NCBI GenBank assembly: GCA_013373375.1
Contig: JABXHY010000072.1
Location: 35,745 to 99,744, forward strand
DNA from: Gammaproteobacteria bacterium
GTDB taxonomy: Bacteria; Pseudomonadota; Gammaproteobacteria; Enterobacterales; Kangiellaceae
DNA: 64,000 nt
Direction: 5' to 3'
Made by a program: the position numbers and the translations under genes. The notes under the pieces were generated by a model. That model saw only the letters and a program-made list of their open reading frames with translations. It was not told the origin of the DNA and searched no databases. How positions within the stretch are numbered: the stretch's first letter is position 1; each line of letters starts with the position of its first letter. This document shows, one piece after another, positions 15,697 through 23,825 of this stretch.

Positions 15697-16314
15697 ATGA
15701 ATCGGTTTCATTTGACAAAGAATATTGCGCAATCAGCATCTACTAAATTTGGAAAAGCAGTTCGCTTAGCGGCGATATGTGTGCCATTTGCTTTAGCAAA
15801 TAATGCAATAGCTCGGTCACCAAGTGATGCAGGTCCTTATTTTGGCTTCGGTTACAGTCAAATCAAAGTGAAAGACGCCGAAGAATTTAATGATGATAAC
15901 GATGCATACAATGTAATTTTGGGAACACAGCTTAATTCTGTATTTGCTTTAGAGGGTGGCTATATAAATTTCGGTTCTTACGGAAGTGACTTAGCCAGTG
16001 CGGAAACGACCGGTATTACTTTAGGGATTAAGGGTGGAATTCCAATAGGCGATGTGTTGGATATTTATGCTCAAGCAGGAATGCTCTGGTGGGAGACTGA
16101 TTATGACGTCATAGGAAGTTCGGGCTCGATTGACGGTCAAGAACCCTTTTACGGTGTCGGTGTATCATTTGGTTTAACCGATACATTGCACTTGAGAGCG
16201 GAATACAATCGGTATCAGGTTGAATTTGATGAAGATGATAGCGGTCCACTTCTTGGGTCGGCTCGAGACGCAGATCTCGATCAAGCGTTGGTGGGCATTT
16301 CGTTTTACTTCTAA
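15697..16314 (+). CDS. Outer-membrane beta-barrel protein (OmpA/OmpX-like porin family)
   Basis: 205 residues with a long signal region (about 1-41, hydrophobic CVPFALANNAIA before the cut). The rest is alternating amphipathic strands: GPYFGFGYSQIKV, YNVILGTQL, FALEGGYINFGSYG, LRAEYNRYQVEF, and a final strand DQALVGISFYF ending in Phe, the outer-membrane insertion signal. This fits a small eight-stranded barrel. An ATTGGAGA ribosome site precedes the ATG. Its promoter is the sigma-54 site at 15629, so it is the first gene of a probable stress-type unit with the DUF1328 and small lipoprotein genes. Confidence 0.83.
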   Translation: MNRFHLTKNIAQSASTKFGKAVRLAAICVPFALANNAIARSPSDAGPYFGFGYSQIKVKDAEEFNDDNDAYNVILGTQLNSVFALEGGYINFGSYGSDLASAETTGITLGIKGGIPIGDVLDIYAQAGMLWWETDYDVIGSSGSIDGQEPFYGVGVSFGLTDTLHLRAEYNRYQVEFDEDDSGPLLGSARDADLDQALVGISFYF

Positions 16315-16361
16315 CTAGAAATGCTATTAAAGTTTTTTAAATTAAATCAGGAGACAATATT

Positions 16362-16538
16362 ATGTTGAGATGGTCATTAATTTTTCTAGCAATTGCTTTT
16401 TTATCAGCGCTGTTTGGATTTGGTGGAATAGCTGGCGTTGCGGTTAGTTTAGCGAAAATATCATTCTTTATATTCCTGGTATTATTTGTTATCACATTAA
16501 TCGCGCATCTATTTAGTGGTCGCAAGGTCTCAAGGTGA
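16362..16538 (+). CDS. DUF1328 (YtjA-type) small membrane protein
   Basis: 58 residues: [20 protein letters not shown], then [20 protein letters not shown] and [18 protein letters not shown]. Two hydrophobic helices around GFGGIAG are the DUF1328/YtjA signature. The family is a short inner-membrane protein, often induced under stress, of unknown function. A CAGGAGA ribosome site lies at 16348-16354. It starts 47 nt after the barrel gene, with no terminator between, so it probably belongs to the same sigma-54-driven unit. Confidence 0.88.
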   Translation: MLRWSLIFLAIAFLSALFGFGGIAGVAVSLAKISFFIFLVLFVITLIAHLFSGRKVSR

Positions 16539-16650
16539 AAATAGACCTTTTGCAATATCGAACTAATAGAATATAAGGCATAATTTATTTTGAGAAATAA
16601 CTGAATTTAAGAAGTAAATAAATTCAAGAATAACCAGAGAGGAAAAACTT

Positions 16651-16839
16651 ATGAAATACTTACTAATCATAGCAATGACTTTTCAATTAGCTTTACTGTC
16701 AGGTTGTGACCAAGATGATGGCCCGATAGAAGAAGCGGGTGAAAAAGCAGATGAAGTTATCACCGATGCAAAAAATAAAGTCGAAGATACTTGTGAAGAA
16801 CTCAAAGAAAAAGCTGATGCAAAAGACACTGATTGCTAG
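16651..16839 (+). CDS. Small acidic lipoprotein
   Basis: 62 residues. Lipoprotein signal peptide (about 1-18, lipobox LLSGC with Cys19) followed by a highly charged tail of Glu, Asp and Lys that should form an amphipathic helix (IEEAGEKADEVITDAKNKVE). Two further Cys residues lie near the end. I do not recognise a named family. Strong ribosome site AGAGAGGAAAAA. It is followed by a rho-independent terminator, so it closes the sigma-54 unit that begins with the barrel protein. Confidence 0.75.
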   Translation: MKYLLIIAMTFQLALLSGCDQDDGPIEEAGEKADEVITDAKNKVEDTCEELKEKADAKDTDC

Positions 16840-16856
16840 GAGCTTCCTTTAAAAAT

Positions 16857-16890
16857 AAAAAAGCAGCGTACTCCCTGGCGCTGCTTTTTT
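16857..16890 (+). terminator. Rho-independent terminator
   Basis: AAGCAGCG (16861-16868) pairs with CGCTGCTT (16879-16886) with flanking A and T runs. It is symmetric, so it may also help on the other strand, but the convergent activator gene ends about 80 nt away. Confidence 0.88.
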
Positions 16891-16966
16891 ATTTCAATAT
16901 TATTTTCAAAACAAAGGACTGCGATTAATAACAGCGACTATAAATATCGACTAGTTTAAATAAGCG

Positions 16967-18316
16967 CTACTCTGAATAACGATCAAGCTTGTTGTACAAA
17001 GTTTTAGTGCTTACTCCCAACTCTTTCGCTGTCGTTGCCTTGTTGCCGTCATTCTTTTCAAGAGTTTTTAGAATCGCTCGCTTTTCAATCTCTTCCAGCG
17101 AAATACCAGCCGGAACTGTCTGGTGAGCGGGAGCTTCATCTGTACTCGGAGCACTGGCATTGTCATTTAAAATTATATGTTCCGGTGTGATGGTGTTATT
17201 AGCCAAAATATAAGCTCGTTCAATTACATGCTTTAGCTCTCTAACATTTCCCGGCCAGGAATGGTTAGCAATGAGATCCAGTGAGTCTAGACTGATCTCT
17301 TTTTGTTCTGTTTCACTAGCATTGCGATACGCAAGAAAATGCTTGGCTAAACCGACAATATCCGTTCCTCGTTCTCTTAATGGCGGAACATCAATTGGGA
17401 AGTGGGATAATCTAAAAAATAAATCCTCACGAAAGATCTCGTCTTGAATTGCTTGTTGGGGTACTCGATTAGTCGCAGAAATAACTCTTACGTTTGTTGT
17501 TTTAACCTGATTACTACCGACGGGTCTGTATTCACCAGACTCTAGTACTCTTAAGAGTTTGACTTGCTGGTCGAGTGGCATTTCTGTCACTTCATCTAGA
17601 AACAATACGCCATCTTCTGCTTGTTCAAATACTCCCGTGCGGCTGCTTTGAGCACCTGTAAAGGCTCCTTTAACATGGCCGAATAGTTCACTCTCCACTA
17701 ACTCTGGACTTAGCGCGCCGCAGTTTACTGCGATAAAAGGTTTTTCTGAACGCTCGCTTAGTAAATGAACGGTTCGAGCGACCAATTCTTTTCCGGCGCC
17801 GCTTTCGCCAGTGATAAAAATATTAAGTTCTGACTCTGCAGCTTTTTTTATCATTCGATAGGTCTTTCTCATTACCGTGGAAGAACCTACAAGAAGACCA
17901 AACTGATCAAGTTCACTCATACTAACTGCGGTAGATTGTTCGTCAGTGCTTTTGGATTGAGCATAACTGTCTTTTAGTATGTCTTCCATAAAGGCGATAT
18001 CAATAGGCAATTTCAAATTAAACGGAATGCCCAATTGCATCGCTTTATCGATATTTGGATTAGGCTCACCGTTACTGATAAAAATAACTTCTGCTCGAGA
18101 GCTGATGTTGCTGTCACTTAGTTCAGCTAAATCCGCTTCTGTGAATTTGGAAAGCTGGATGATAACGACATCAGCTTTGGAAACTTGAAAAAAATCCAAC
18201 CAGCTTTCGTCTTGTTCGAGTTTTATCGTTTTAAAACCGATGGACTCTGCAAGACCCTCTAGCTGATTTTGCAGCGCCGTATCTATTACGCTTAATAATA
18301 AAGTTGGTTTTGCCAT
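16967..18316 (-). CDS. Sigma-54-dependent activator with degenerate receiver
   Basis: 449 residues. Residues 1-115 resemble a response-regulator receiver (alternating strands such as ADVVIIQLSK and AEVIFISNGE), but the usual phosphorylated Asp of the third strand is replaced (VIIQL), so control by phosphorylation is doubtful. The central AAA+ domain (about 145-380) has Walker A GESGAGKE, the sigma-54 contact loop GAFTGA, Walker B GVLFLDEV and the arginine finger region REDLFFRL. The C-terminus is a Fis-type helix-turn-helix (ATTAKELGVSTKTLYNKL). A GAT-AAGGATC ribosome site lies upstream. Two -24/-12 promoters flank the gene, so it probably controls both neighbouring units. Confidence 0.92.
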   Translation of the reverse strand: MAKPTLLLSVIDTALQNQLEGLAESIGFKTIKLEQDESWLDFFQVSKADVVIIQLSKFTEADLAELSDSNISSRAEVIFISNGEPNPNIDKAMQLGIPFNLKLPIDIAFMEDILKDSYAQSKSTDEQSTAVSMSELDQFGLLVGSSTVMRKTYRMIKKAAESELNIFITGESGAGKELVARTVHLLSERSEKPFIAVNCGALSPELVESELFGHVKGAFTGAQSSRTGVFEQAEDGVLFLDEVTEMPLDQQVKLLRVLESGEYRPVGSNQVKTTNVRVISATNRVPQQAIQDEIFREDLFFRLSHFPIDVPPLRERGTDIVGLAKHFLAYRNASETEQKEISLDSLDLIANHSWPGNVRELKHVIERAYILANNTITPEHIILNDNASAPSTDEAPAHQTVPAGISLEEIEKRAILKTLEKNDGNKATTAKELGVSTKTLYNKLDRYSE

Positions 18317-18373
18317 GTTGAGATCCTTATCTCGGCCTGGAAAGTTGATTGAAACTATCCACTTGTAGGTAAC

Positions 18374-18405
18374 TTTTACATTCGGACGACTAATTTTTAC
18401 ATTGT
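18374..18405. promoter_or_regulatory. Candidate activator-binding sites (two direct repeats)
   Basis: TTTTACATT occurs at 18374-18382 and again at 18395-18403, exactly 21 bp apart. The second copy extends to TTTTTACATTGT, the reverse complement of the 12-mer upstream of the other sigma-54 promoter. It sits between the divergent activator gene and the -24/-12 site at 18467, so it could serve activation of the BON gene and autoregulation. Confidence 0.5.
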
Positions 18406-18466
18406 TTGGCTAAACCAACGAATAATCACCGAGGCTATAGGCGCATTATACCGGATATTAGAGAAT

Positions 18467-18482
18467 TGGCACAGTGATTGAA
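18467..18482 (+). promoter_or_regulatory. Sigma-54 (RpoN) -24/-12 promoter
   Basis: TGGCACAGTGATTGAA matches TGGCAC-N5-TTGCW with one deviation (A for C in the -12 GC). It is almost the same string as the other sigma-54 promoter (both begin TTGGCACAG). The expected transcript starts near 18494, about 28 nt before the ATG at 18522. Confidence 0.72.
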
Positions 18483-18521
18483 TAGTCATAGTCGGAAAAC
18501 AAACTAATGAGGAAAGTAAAA

Positions 18522-19073
18522 ATGAAAAACTTTATAAATTCGATTGTTTTAATGTCTTTTGTTATCGCTTTAAGCACTGTGCACGCTGGCACCTCAGAAA
18601 CAGAGCAAAAAATTAACGATGCCTGGTTAGATGGTAAGCTTGATACCGCAATTCTATTTACTGAACATCTTAATGCTTTAAAAATAGATACCGAGGTAAA
18701 GAATGGCGTAGCTTTCTTATCAGGCGAAGTGAATTCTGACGTGTCGAAAGATTTAGCAACCGAAGTTGCGATTAGTGTCGAAGGTATCAAAGATGTGAAA
18801 AATAATCTCAAAGTTAATGCGCCAAAACAAAAAGGAAAAGAAAAGGACTCTGTAACAGACAATCTAACTGATGCTTCGATTTCAACTGCAATCACAACCA
18901 AGCTTATGTTGAACAGCAATATTGACAGCTGGGATATTGATGTAGACACCAGTAATCGTATGGTAACCCTTAATGGTTCAGTACCTTCTGGTGAACAAAA
19001 AACCTTAGTTGAGAAAATTGCTGAGAACACATCAGACGTGAAAAAAGTTAACAATAAACTTGAAGTAAGATAG
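18522..19073 (+). CDS. Periplasmic protein with two BON domains (OsmY-like)
   Basis: 183 residues from ATG 18522, which has GAGGAAAG at 18509-18516; the ATG at 18507 overlaps that site. Signal peptide about 1-22 (VHA). BON domain 1 (about 30-98: FLSGEVNSDVSKDLATEVAI, IKDVKNNLKV) and BON domain 2 (about 112-183: ITTKLMLNSNIDSWDIDVDT, VTLNGSVPSGEQ, DVKKVNNKLEV). BON proteins such as OsmY bind or stabilise the envelope under osmotic and other stress. It is driven by a sigma-54 promoter next to the activator gene. The opposite strand is also open for 208 codons here but has no coding features. Confidence 0.9.
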   Translation: MKNFINSIVLMSFVIALSTVHAGTSETEQKINDAWLDGKLDTAILFTEHLNALKIDTEVKNGVAFLSGEVNSDVSKDLATEVAISVEGIKDVKNNLKVNAPKQKGKEKDSVTDNLTDASISTAITTKLMLNSNIDSWDIDVDTSNRMVTLNGSVPSGEQKTLVEKIAENTSDVKKVNNKLEVR

Positions 19074-19097
19074 TCATTCAACACTCAAGAGGTTGCA

Positions 19098-19616
19098 ATG
19101 TTTGATACAAACCTACCGAGTCATTCTGAGCACAATGGTGCTCAGAATGACTTCAACATACTGTTCAATATACAAGAAATATCCAGTATGGGAGAAATCT
19201 TTTACCGGAAAATGATAAGTAATTCGAATCAACGTAATCATCTAAATACATTCGAAAAGATGCTCTCTTTAAAAAGTCGCTTGATCGCAAAGACGAAATA
19301 TTTTTTACAGCTTTATAACGTATGGCTTATTAATCAAGAGCAATGGGATTTAATTGCAGACGTTCAGAAAAGCTATGATGATCTGATGTCGAAGAGTTTG
19401 AGTCAACAAGATTTCTCTTTAAATAATCTTTTAGTTATAGAGCGAAAAGTACTAATAGCCTTGAAAAATGCCAGTTCAACATTTAGAGAAAAAGACATTG
19501 CTCGAAAACTTTCTGCTCAGCTGGCATCTTTTCAAGTTGCCATTGATAATGTGGCATTAACAATCTGTGAGAAAAGTATTGTTGAGTCGAACCAGAAATC
19601 AGAAACAGCTGAGTAA
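19098..19616 (+). CDS. Unrecognised helical cytoplasmic protein
   Basis: 172 residues, no signal peptide, mostly predicted helix (for example NTFEKMLSLKSRLIAKTKYF and EKDIARKLSAQLASFQVAID). It could be a small four-helix bundle such as the DUF2383/ferritin-like proteins that often accompany BON and DUF1328 stress genes, but I see no diagnostic motif. The start has AAGAGG six bases upstream. It starts 24 nt after the BON gene, so it is probably in the same sigma-54 unit. Codons about 8-19 lie inside a perfect 15-bp hairpin, which is odd for coding sequence. A later start (ATG 19188) would leave the hairpin in the leader. Confidence 0.6.
   Translation: MFDTNLPSHSEHNGAQNDFNILFNIQEISSMGEIFYRKMISNSNQRNHLNTFEKMLSLKSRLIAKTKYFLQLYNVWLINQEQWDLIADVQKSYDDLMSKSLSQQDFSLNNLLVIERKVLIALKNASSTFREKDIARKLSAQLASFQVAIDNVALTICEKSIVESNQKSETAE
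19119..19152. repeat. Perfect 15-bp hairpin at the start of a coding region
   Basis: AGTCATTCTGAGCAC (19119-19133), loop AATG, GTGCTCAGAATGACT (19138-19152). There is no T-run after it. The GTCATTCTGAG core resembles palindromic repeat units scattered in many bacterial genomes. It may be a mobile palindrome in the reading frame, or an mRNA structure that controls translation or decay of the BON unit. Confidence 0.75.
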
Positions 19617-19975
19617 AGTCAAGCGGTTGAGTTTTCTAAATACCTATCCATTTTTATTATTAAAAATAAAGCTGATAATTACTTATTGGATTGAGAAATT
19701 TATCGCACTACTGAGTTTATATATTCATTAGTCCTATCTCCTAAATAAAGTTGTGAACCAATTCAATATATTGAATCGCAATTCAAAATTGTTCTCGAAA
19801 TAAATCTTAAATTCCAAAGCGACTGTTTAATAAGCTGCTACTTTCATTGTTTGACAGCTAATTTAGTCGCGTCACATAAGTTTCATTGATGCAACATTTA
19901 TCTGCCATGTTTTAGTAATAAAACCTGAATACTCTAAGTGGTTTAAGTAATAACAACTCATAAAGGATATCCTCC
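19617..19975. other. 359-bp gene-free stretch, one palindrome
   Basis: Very AT-rich and without convincing reading frames. The only clear structure is a perfect palindrome, ATTCAATATATTGAAT (19761-19776), with a further ATTCAAAATTG nearby. It presumably holds the promoter of the metallophosphoesterase gene at 19976. Confidence 0.4.
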
Positions 19976-22642
19976 ATGTCTAAAGTTGTTTCTCTCATTT
20001 TTTGGTTTGTCTTTTCTTTAGGTCTTTCGACTCAATCCGTTGAGGCGAAATCAAAATTCAGTCATTTAAAGACTTCTTTGTTATCTTCAGCGGCGCTTAA
20101 TACAGCGGTAATAGAACGTCAAATTTCAAGAGGTATTGATGATGTTGAAGAGCGAACGGATGGTTCAATTTATACCAATAGTTCTGATATCGAGCTGGTG
20201 ACCGATGGTGGCACTCAAACAATCGGATTGCGCTTTTCAAACATAACAATCCCACAAGGTGCAGACATTACCAATGCTTATATCCAGTTTACAACGGACG
20301 AAACTTCCACAGGCTATACCTACATTAATATCTATGCAGAAAGTAGCAATAACGCTGCAAGTTTTGATACTTCGTTTGAAAACGTTTCGAATAGGAGCAG
20401 AACAAATTCAAGTGTCTCTTGGGAGCCGGCGGCATGGAGAAGTATTGGTGAATCCGGAAGTGTTCAACGAACACCTGATCTCTCAAGCGTTATTCAAGAA
20501 GTGATCAGCCGAAACGGTTGGCAATCGGGTAATAGTGTAGCATTTATTTTGACCGGCAGTGGTCGGCGAACGGCTGAATCTAGAAATGGTTCAAGCTCAG
20601 GTGCTCCTTTGTTAAGAATCGAATATTCTTTCGAAGATGATGGCGGTGGTGAGCCTCCTACCGGTGAAGTGAAAGTTGAAACGCGAAGAATTTCTAACGG
20701 ACAAGATGATGTAGAAGAGCGTTCAGACGGCTCCATGTATATGAACAGTTCAGACTTGGAACTGGTGAATGATGGCGGCGATCAATCGATTGGACTTCGA
20801 TTTACTAATCTCAATATTCCCAATAAAGCAACCATCACCAAAGCCTATGTACAATTTACGGTTGACGAAACATCTTCTGGTTCTACATCACTAAGAATTA
20901 AAGGTCAGCGAACTGACAGTGCTGGGGGATTTACGACTTCAAGTCGTAATGTTTCAAGTCGGACGACAACTAATGCATCGGTCGCATGGCAACCTCAAGC
21001 CTGGAATTCTGTTGGCGAAGCGGGTAGTGCGCAGCGAACTCCTGATCTCACTCAAGTTATTCAAGAAATTGTTAGCCGAAGCGGTTGGCGTGCAGGAAAT
21101 AATATTGCTCTCATAGTTACTGGTACGGGCAAGCGTACAGCGGAATCGAGTAACGGGTCTAGTTCAAGGGCGCCGTTATTGCATATCGAATACATTGCTG
21201 ATGACGACGATGGTGGTGGTGAACCTCCTACGGGTGAAGTAAAAACCGAAATGCGTCGAGTGTCGAATGGTCTGGATGATGTTGAAGAACGCTCGAATGG
21301 CTCTATGTATTTGGACAGCTCCGATTTGGAATTGGTTAATGATGGTGGTGATCAAACAATCGGTATTCGTTTCACCGGTTTGAACATTCCAAACAAAGCA
21401 GAAATTAAAAATGCCTATGTACAGTTTACGGTTGATGAAACATCTTCTGAATTTACTTCGCTAACAATCAATGGTGAAGATACGAATAACGCCAGTGGCT
21501 TCTCGACTTCTGATCGAAACGTTTCCAATCGTTCTAAAACCAGTGCATCTGTAAATTGGCAGCCCGCTGCCTGGAATTCAGTTGGTGAAGCCGGAAGCGC
21601 ACAACGAACACCAAATTTATCCAGTATCGTTCAGGAAATTGTTAACCGTGATGGTTGGACTTCTGGTAACAGTTTGGCGCTCATTATCTCTGGTACAGGC
21701 AAACGCACAGCAGAATCGGCAAACGGTTCAAGCTCAAGTGCGCCGCTACTGGTTGTCGAGTACATTGGTGAAGATGACGACGGCGGTGGTACGGATAACG
21801 GTGTAAAGATCGCGTTTATCGGTGATACAGGAACAGGAAGTAATTTTCAGCAAGTGTTGAATTTAATTCAACAAGAGCGAGCAGAGTTAACCGTTGTTGC
21901 TGGTGATACGTCTTACGACAGTCGGCGAGATGATAACTGGGACTCTATGGTTCGAAGTACTTTAGGATCTTCAGACCCAGCGTTAATTGCGGCGGGCAAT
22001 CACGATTATGACGACAGTAATTTTAGTGATGTTCGTAATTTTGGTACTGCACGATTAAATCGAACTAACAAGGTTTCTTGTTCGGGTTCTTACGCTGAGC
22101 GAATGACTTGTCGAATAGATAATGTCTACATTGTTTTATCCGCAATTGGCTCGAGTGGCAGTCGATCAACCCACGAAGACTTTATTCGCAATAGCCTACA
22201 AAACGCACCCGCAAATGCATGGAGAATATGTGCATGGCATAAAAATCAACGCAACATGCAAGTGGGTGGTAAAGGTGATGAAGTTGGTTGGACTGCCTAT
22301 GAAACTTGTCGACAAAACGGTGCCTTGATAGCGACTGGACATGAACACTCCTATTCAAGAACACATTTACTCAGTGACATGAGTTCACAAACTGTAGCTA
22401 GCCGCTCCTCAACTATGACATTGACTGAAGGCCGCACGGTTGCATTTGTTTCTGGTCTTGGCGGTATTGGTATTCGAGATCAAGAACGCGGTGGTGATTG
22501 GTGGGCGAGCATTTACACGTCGACTCAAGGTGCACGATACGGCGTTTTATTCGGAACCTTTTATGAGGATCGCGCGGAATTTTACTTTAAGAATATCAAT
22601 GGTCAGATTATTGATCGATTCACCTTAGTTAAGGGGTATTAA
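19976..22642 (+). CDS. Secreted metallophosphoesterase with three beta-sandwich repeats
   Basis: 888 residues. Signal peptide (about 1-25). Three consecutive copies of a domain of about 175-190 residues follow (starting near 37, 233 and 425). Each has GxDDVEERxxGSxYxxSSDxEL, GLRFxxxxIP, AYxQFTxDETS, AWxSxGExGSxQRTPxL, QExxxRxGWxxGN and TGxGxRTAES. Linkers are Asp/Gly-rich (DDDDGGGEPPTGEVK type). The C-terminal about 270 residues are a calcineurin-like phosphoesterase: FIGDTGTG, VAGDTSYD, AAGNHDYD, WHKNQRN and TGHEHSYSR supply the metal ligands. The repeats look like carbohydrate- or surface-binding sandwiches, similar in style to DNRLRE-type domains. It is probably exported and acts on an organic phosphate outside the cell. 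Two small secreted genes follow. Confidence 0.88.
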   Translation: MSKVVSLIFWFVFSLGLSTQSVEAKSKFSHLKTSLLSSAALNTAVIERQISRGIDDVEERTDGSIYTNSSDIELVTDGGTQTIGLRFSNITIPQGADITNAYIQFTTDETSTGYTYINIYAESSNNAASFDTSFENVSNRSRTNSSVSWEPAAWRSIGESGSVQRTPDLSSVIQEVISRNGWQSGNSVAFILTGSGRRTAESRNGSSSGAPLLRIEYSFEDDGGGEPPTGEVKVETRRISNGQDDVEERSDGSMYMNSSDLELVNDGGDQSIGLRFTNLNIPNKATITKAYVQFTVDETSSGSTSLRIKGQRTDSAGGFTTSSRNVSSRTTTNASVAWQPQAWNSVGEAGSAQRTPDLTQVIQEIVSRSGWRAGNNIALIVTGTGKRTAESSNGSSSRAPLLHIEYIADDDDGGGEPPTGEVKTEMRRVSNGLDDVEERSNGSMYLDSSDLELVNDGGDQTIGIRFTGLNIPNKAEIKNAYVQFTVDETSSEFTSLTINGEDTNNASGFSTSDRNVSNRSKTSASVNWQPAAWNSVGEAGSAQRTPNLSSIVQEIVNRDGWTSGNSLALIISGTGKRTAESANGSSSSAPLLVVEYIGEDDDGGGTDNGVKIAFIGDTGTGSNFQQVLNLIQQERAELTVVAGDTSYDSRRDDNWDSMVRSTLGSSDPALIAAGNHDYDDSNFSDVRNFGTARLNRTNKVSCSGSYAERMTCRIDNVYIVLSAIGSSGSRSTHEDFIRNSLQNAPANAWRICAWHKNQRNMQVGGKGDEVGWTAYETCRQNGALIATGHEHSYSRTHLLSDMSSQTVASRSSTMTLTEGRTVAFVSGLGGIGIRDQERGGDWWASIYTSTQGARYGVLFGTFYEDRAEFYFKNINGQIIDRFTLVKGY

Positions 22643-22644
22643 AA

Positions 22645-22989
22645 ATGAGAACTTTATTGATCATTACTTTTTTAATCGCTGCTTATCAAAATAATGTGAT
22701 GGCAAATTGTGAAGCATTAATAATCAAAGGTAATCATACTGCGATAAGCAAGAAAGAAGCGATAATAGGTGCACTAGAAGATGCCAAAGAGCTTTGCTAT
22801 CCAGGCAAAGCTTTCGAGGAAAAAATTTCTTGTAAGCAAACGGTTTTAAAAACCGGAGATATAGAATCGGGCAAGTTGAGTACTACTTTTATCTGCACAC
22901 AAGAAGTGGTTTGTAACTTATGCGGCGATGCATTGCTTAGAAAGTTAGAAGCAATGCAAGACTCAAAAGATGACCCTGCTGAACAGTAA
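22645..22989 (+). CDS. Small secreted Cys-containing protein, unknown
   Basis: 114 residues with a signal peptide (about 1-20, VMA before the mature NCEAL). The mature part has seven Cys residues, probably in disulfides, and a conserved-looking segment ISKKEAIIGALEDAKELCYPG that suggests a small alpha/beta periplasmic domain. It starts 2 nt after the metallophosphoesterase stop, with AAGGGG upstream, so it is co-transcribed with it. I do not recognise a family. Confidence 0.7.
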   Translation: MRTLLIITFLIAAYQNNVMANCEALIIKGNHTAISKKEAIIGALEDAKELCYPGKAFEEKISCKQTVLKTGDIESGKLSTTFICTQEVVCNLCGDALLRKLEAMQDSKDDPAEQ

Positions 22990-23020
22990 TAGCGTCGATT
23001 AGCCTTTAGGAGACTTTGAA

Positions 23021-23512
23021 ATGATCAAAGTAATCATAAGTATTGTATCGGTATGCTCAATCGCTTTAGTCATGTTGTCATGCTCTAGCATAAGCCATGA
23101 TAAGCACGACCTTTATCAAGACGACCATCTTTCCGACTATAAAGAGCATGTGAAAGAGGAGCACGATGCTATTTTTCAACATTTAGCATCCAGTCAGCAT
23201 ATCGAAGTATACGCCTGTGAACTTCAAGAGTTTTCGCAGCAGTGCCGGGAGTATCCAGTGCCAGAAGATGTACTGTTTAAAACTGAGGATCTGGCAAAGG
23301 GATGTGAATCAATGCCACAAGGGAAGTTCATTAAAGGCCATTGTCCAGCAGAAAATCGAGTTGCTCGATGTGTTGACATCATTCGAAATAATCACGATGA
23401 AAAATCACTGGTTTATCAAAATCATTATTACCAGTCGAAAGATGGAAAATGGAACATGTCGGAAGTAAAACGTGTTTGCCACGACTTAGAGGGCAAGCTA
23501 TCAATCAAATAA
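23021..23512 (+). CDS. Lipoprotein, unknown
   Basis: 163 residues. Lipoprotein signal (about 1-20, lipobox VMLSC). The mature part starts with a His/Asp/Glu-rich stretch (SHDKHDLYQDDHLSDYKEHV) that could bind metal. A domain with six Cys residues (YACELQEFSQQCREYPVP, GCESMPQGKFIKGHC, ARCVDIIR, RVCHDLEG) follows. It lies 31 nt after the previous gene with a good ribosome site (TTAGGAGAC), so the metallophosphoesterase, the small secreted protein and this lipoprotein probably form one operon. The Cys domain suggests a disulfide-rich periplasmic role. Confidence 0.7.
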   Translation: MIKVIISIVSVCSIALVMLSCSSISHDKHDLYQDDHLSDYKEHVKEEHDAIFQHLASSQHIEVYACELQEFSQQCREYPVPEDVLFKTEDLAKGCESMPQGKFIKGHCPAENRVARCVDIIRNNHDEKSLVYQNHYYQSKDGKWNMSEVKRVCHDLEGKLSIK

Positions 23513-23572
23513 ATAAAGAATAAAAAGCTAGAGTGCTAGTGAATTACAAAGAACGATATTTACAAAAATGAT

Positions 23573-23652
23573 AGTTGCAAAGCAAGATAGTTACAGTACA
23601 AGAAAGTTACAGGACAAGAAAGTTACAGGACAAGAAAGTTACAGGACAAGAA
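23573..23652. repeat. 16-bp tandem repeats (five units)
   Basis: Units start at 23573, 23589, 23605, 23621 and 23637. The last three are identical, AGTTACAGGACAAGAA; the fourth from the end differs by one base; the first is degenerate. Still weaker copies can be traced back to about 23541. The array is noncoding and runs straight into the terminator hairpin. Confidence 0.92.
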
Positions 23653-23682
23653 AGAGGGTTGCTTAAAGCAACTTTCTTTCTT
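23650..23682 (+). terminator. Rho-independent terminator
   Basis: GTTGCT (23658-23663) with AGCAAC (23667-23672), extended by GAAAG (23650-23654) with CTTTC (23676-23680) and a T/C-rich tail. It ends the three-gene secreted operon just after the tandem array. Confidence 0.7.
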
Positions 23683-23825
23683 CAGCAACTATTTGAAACA
23701 CCAGTCTTACCAGTCTCGATAGTTTTATAAGCTCCAGAAAATTCACCCATTTTCTGGATAGCCTGTTCAGGTTATGCAATTTCCAAACTGACAATCGTAC
23801 CAACAACTAAAAGAGGATTCTCTCA

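Noticed and set aside
18458..19084. A 208-codon open frame on the - strand opposite the BON gene
   Set aside because: It has no ribosome site or recognisable domain and is Ser/Phe-rich, as expected for the complement of a real gene. The + strand encodes a clear two-BON protein.
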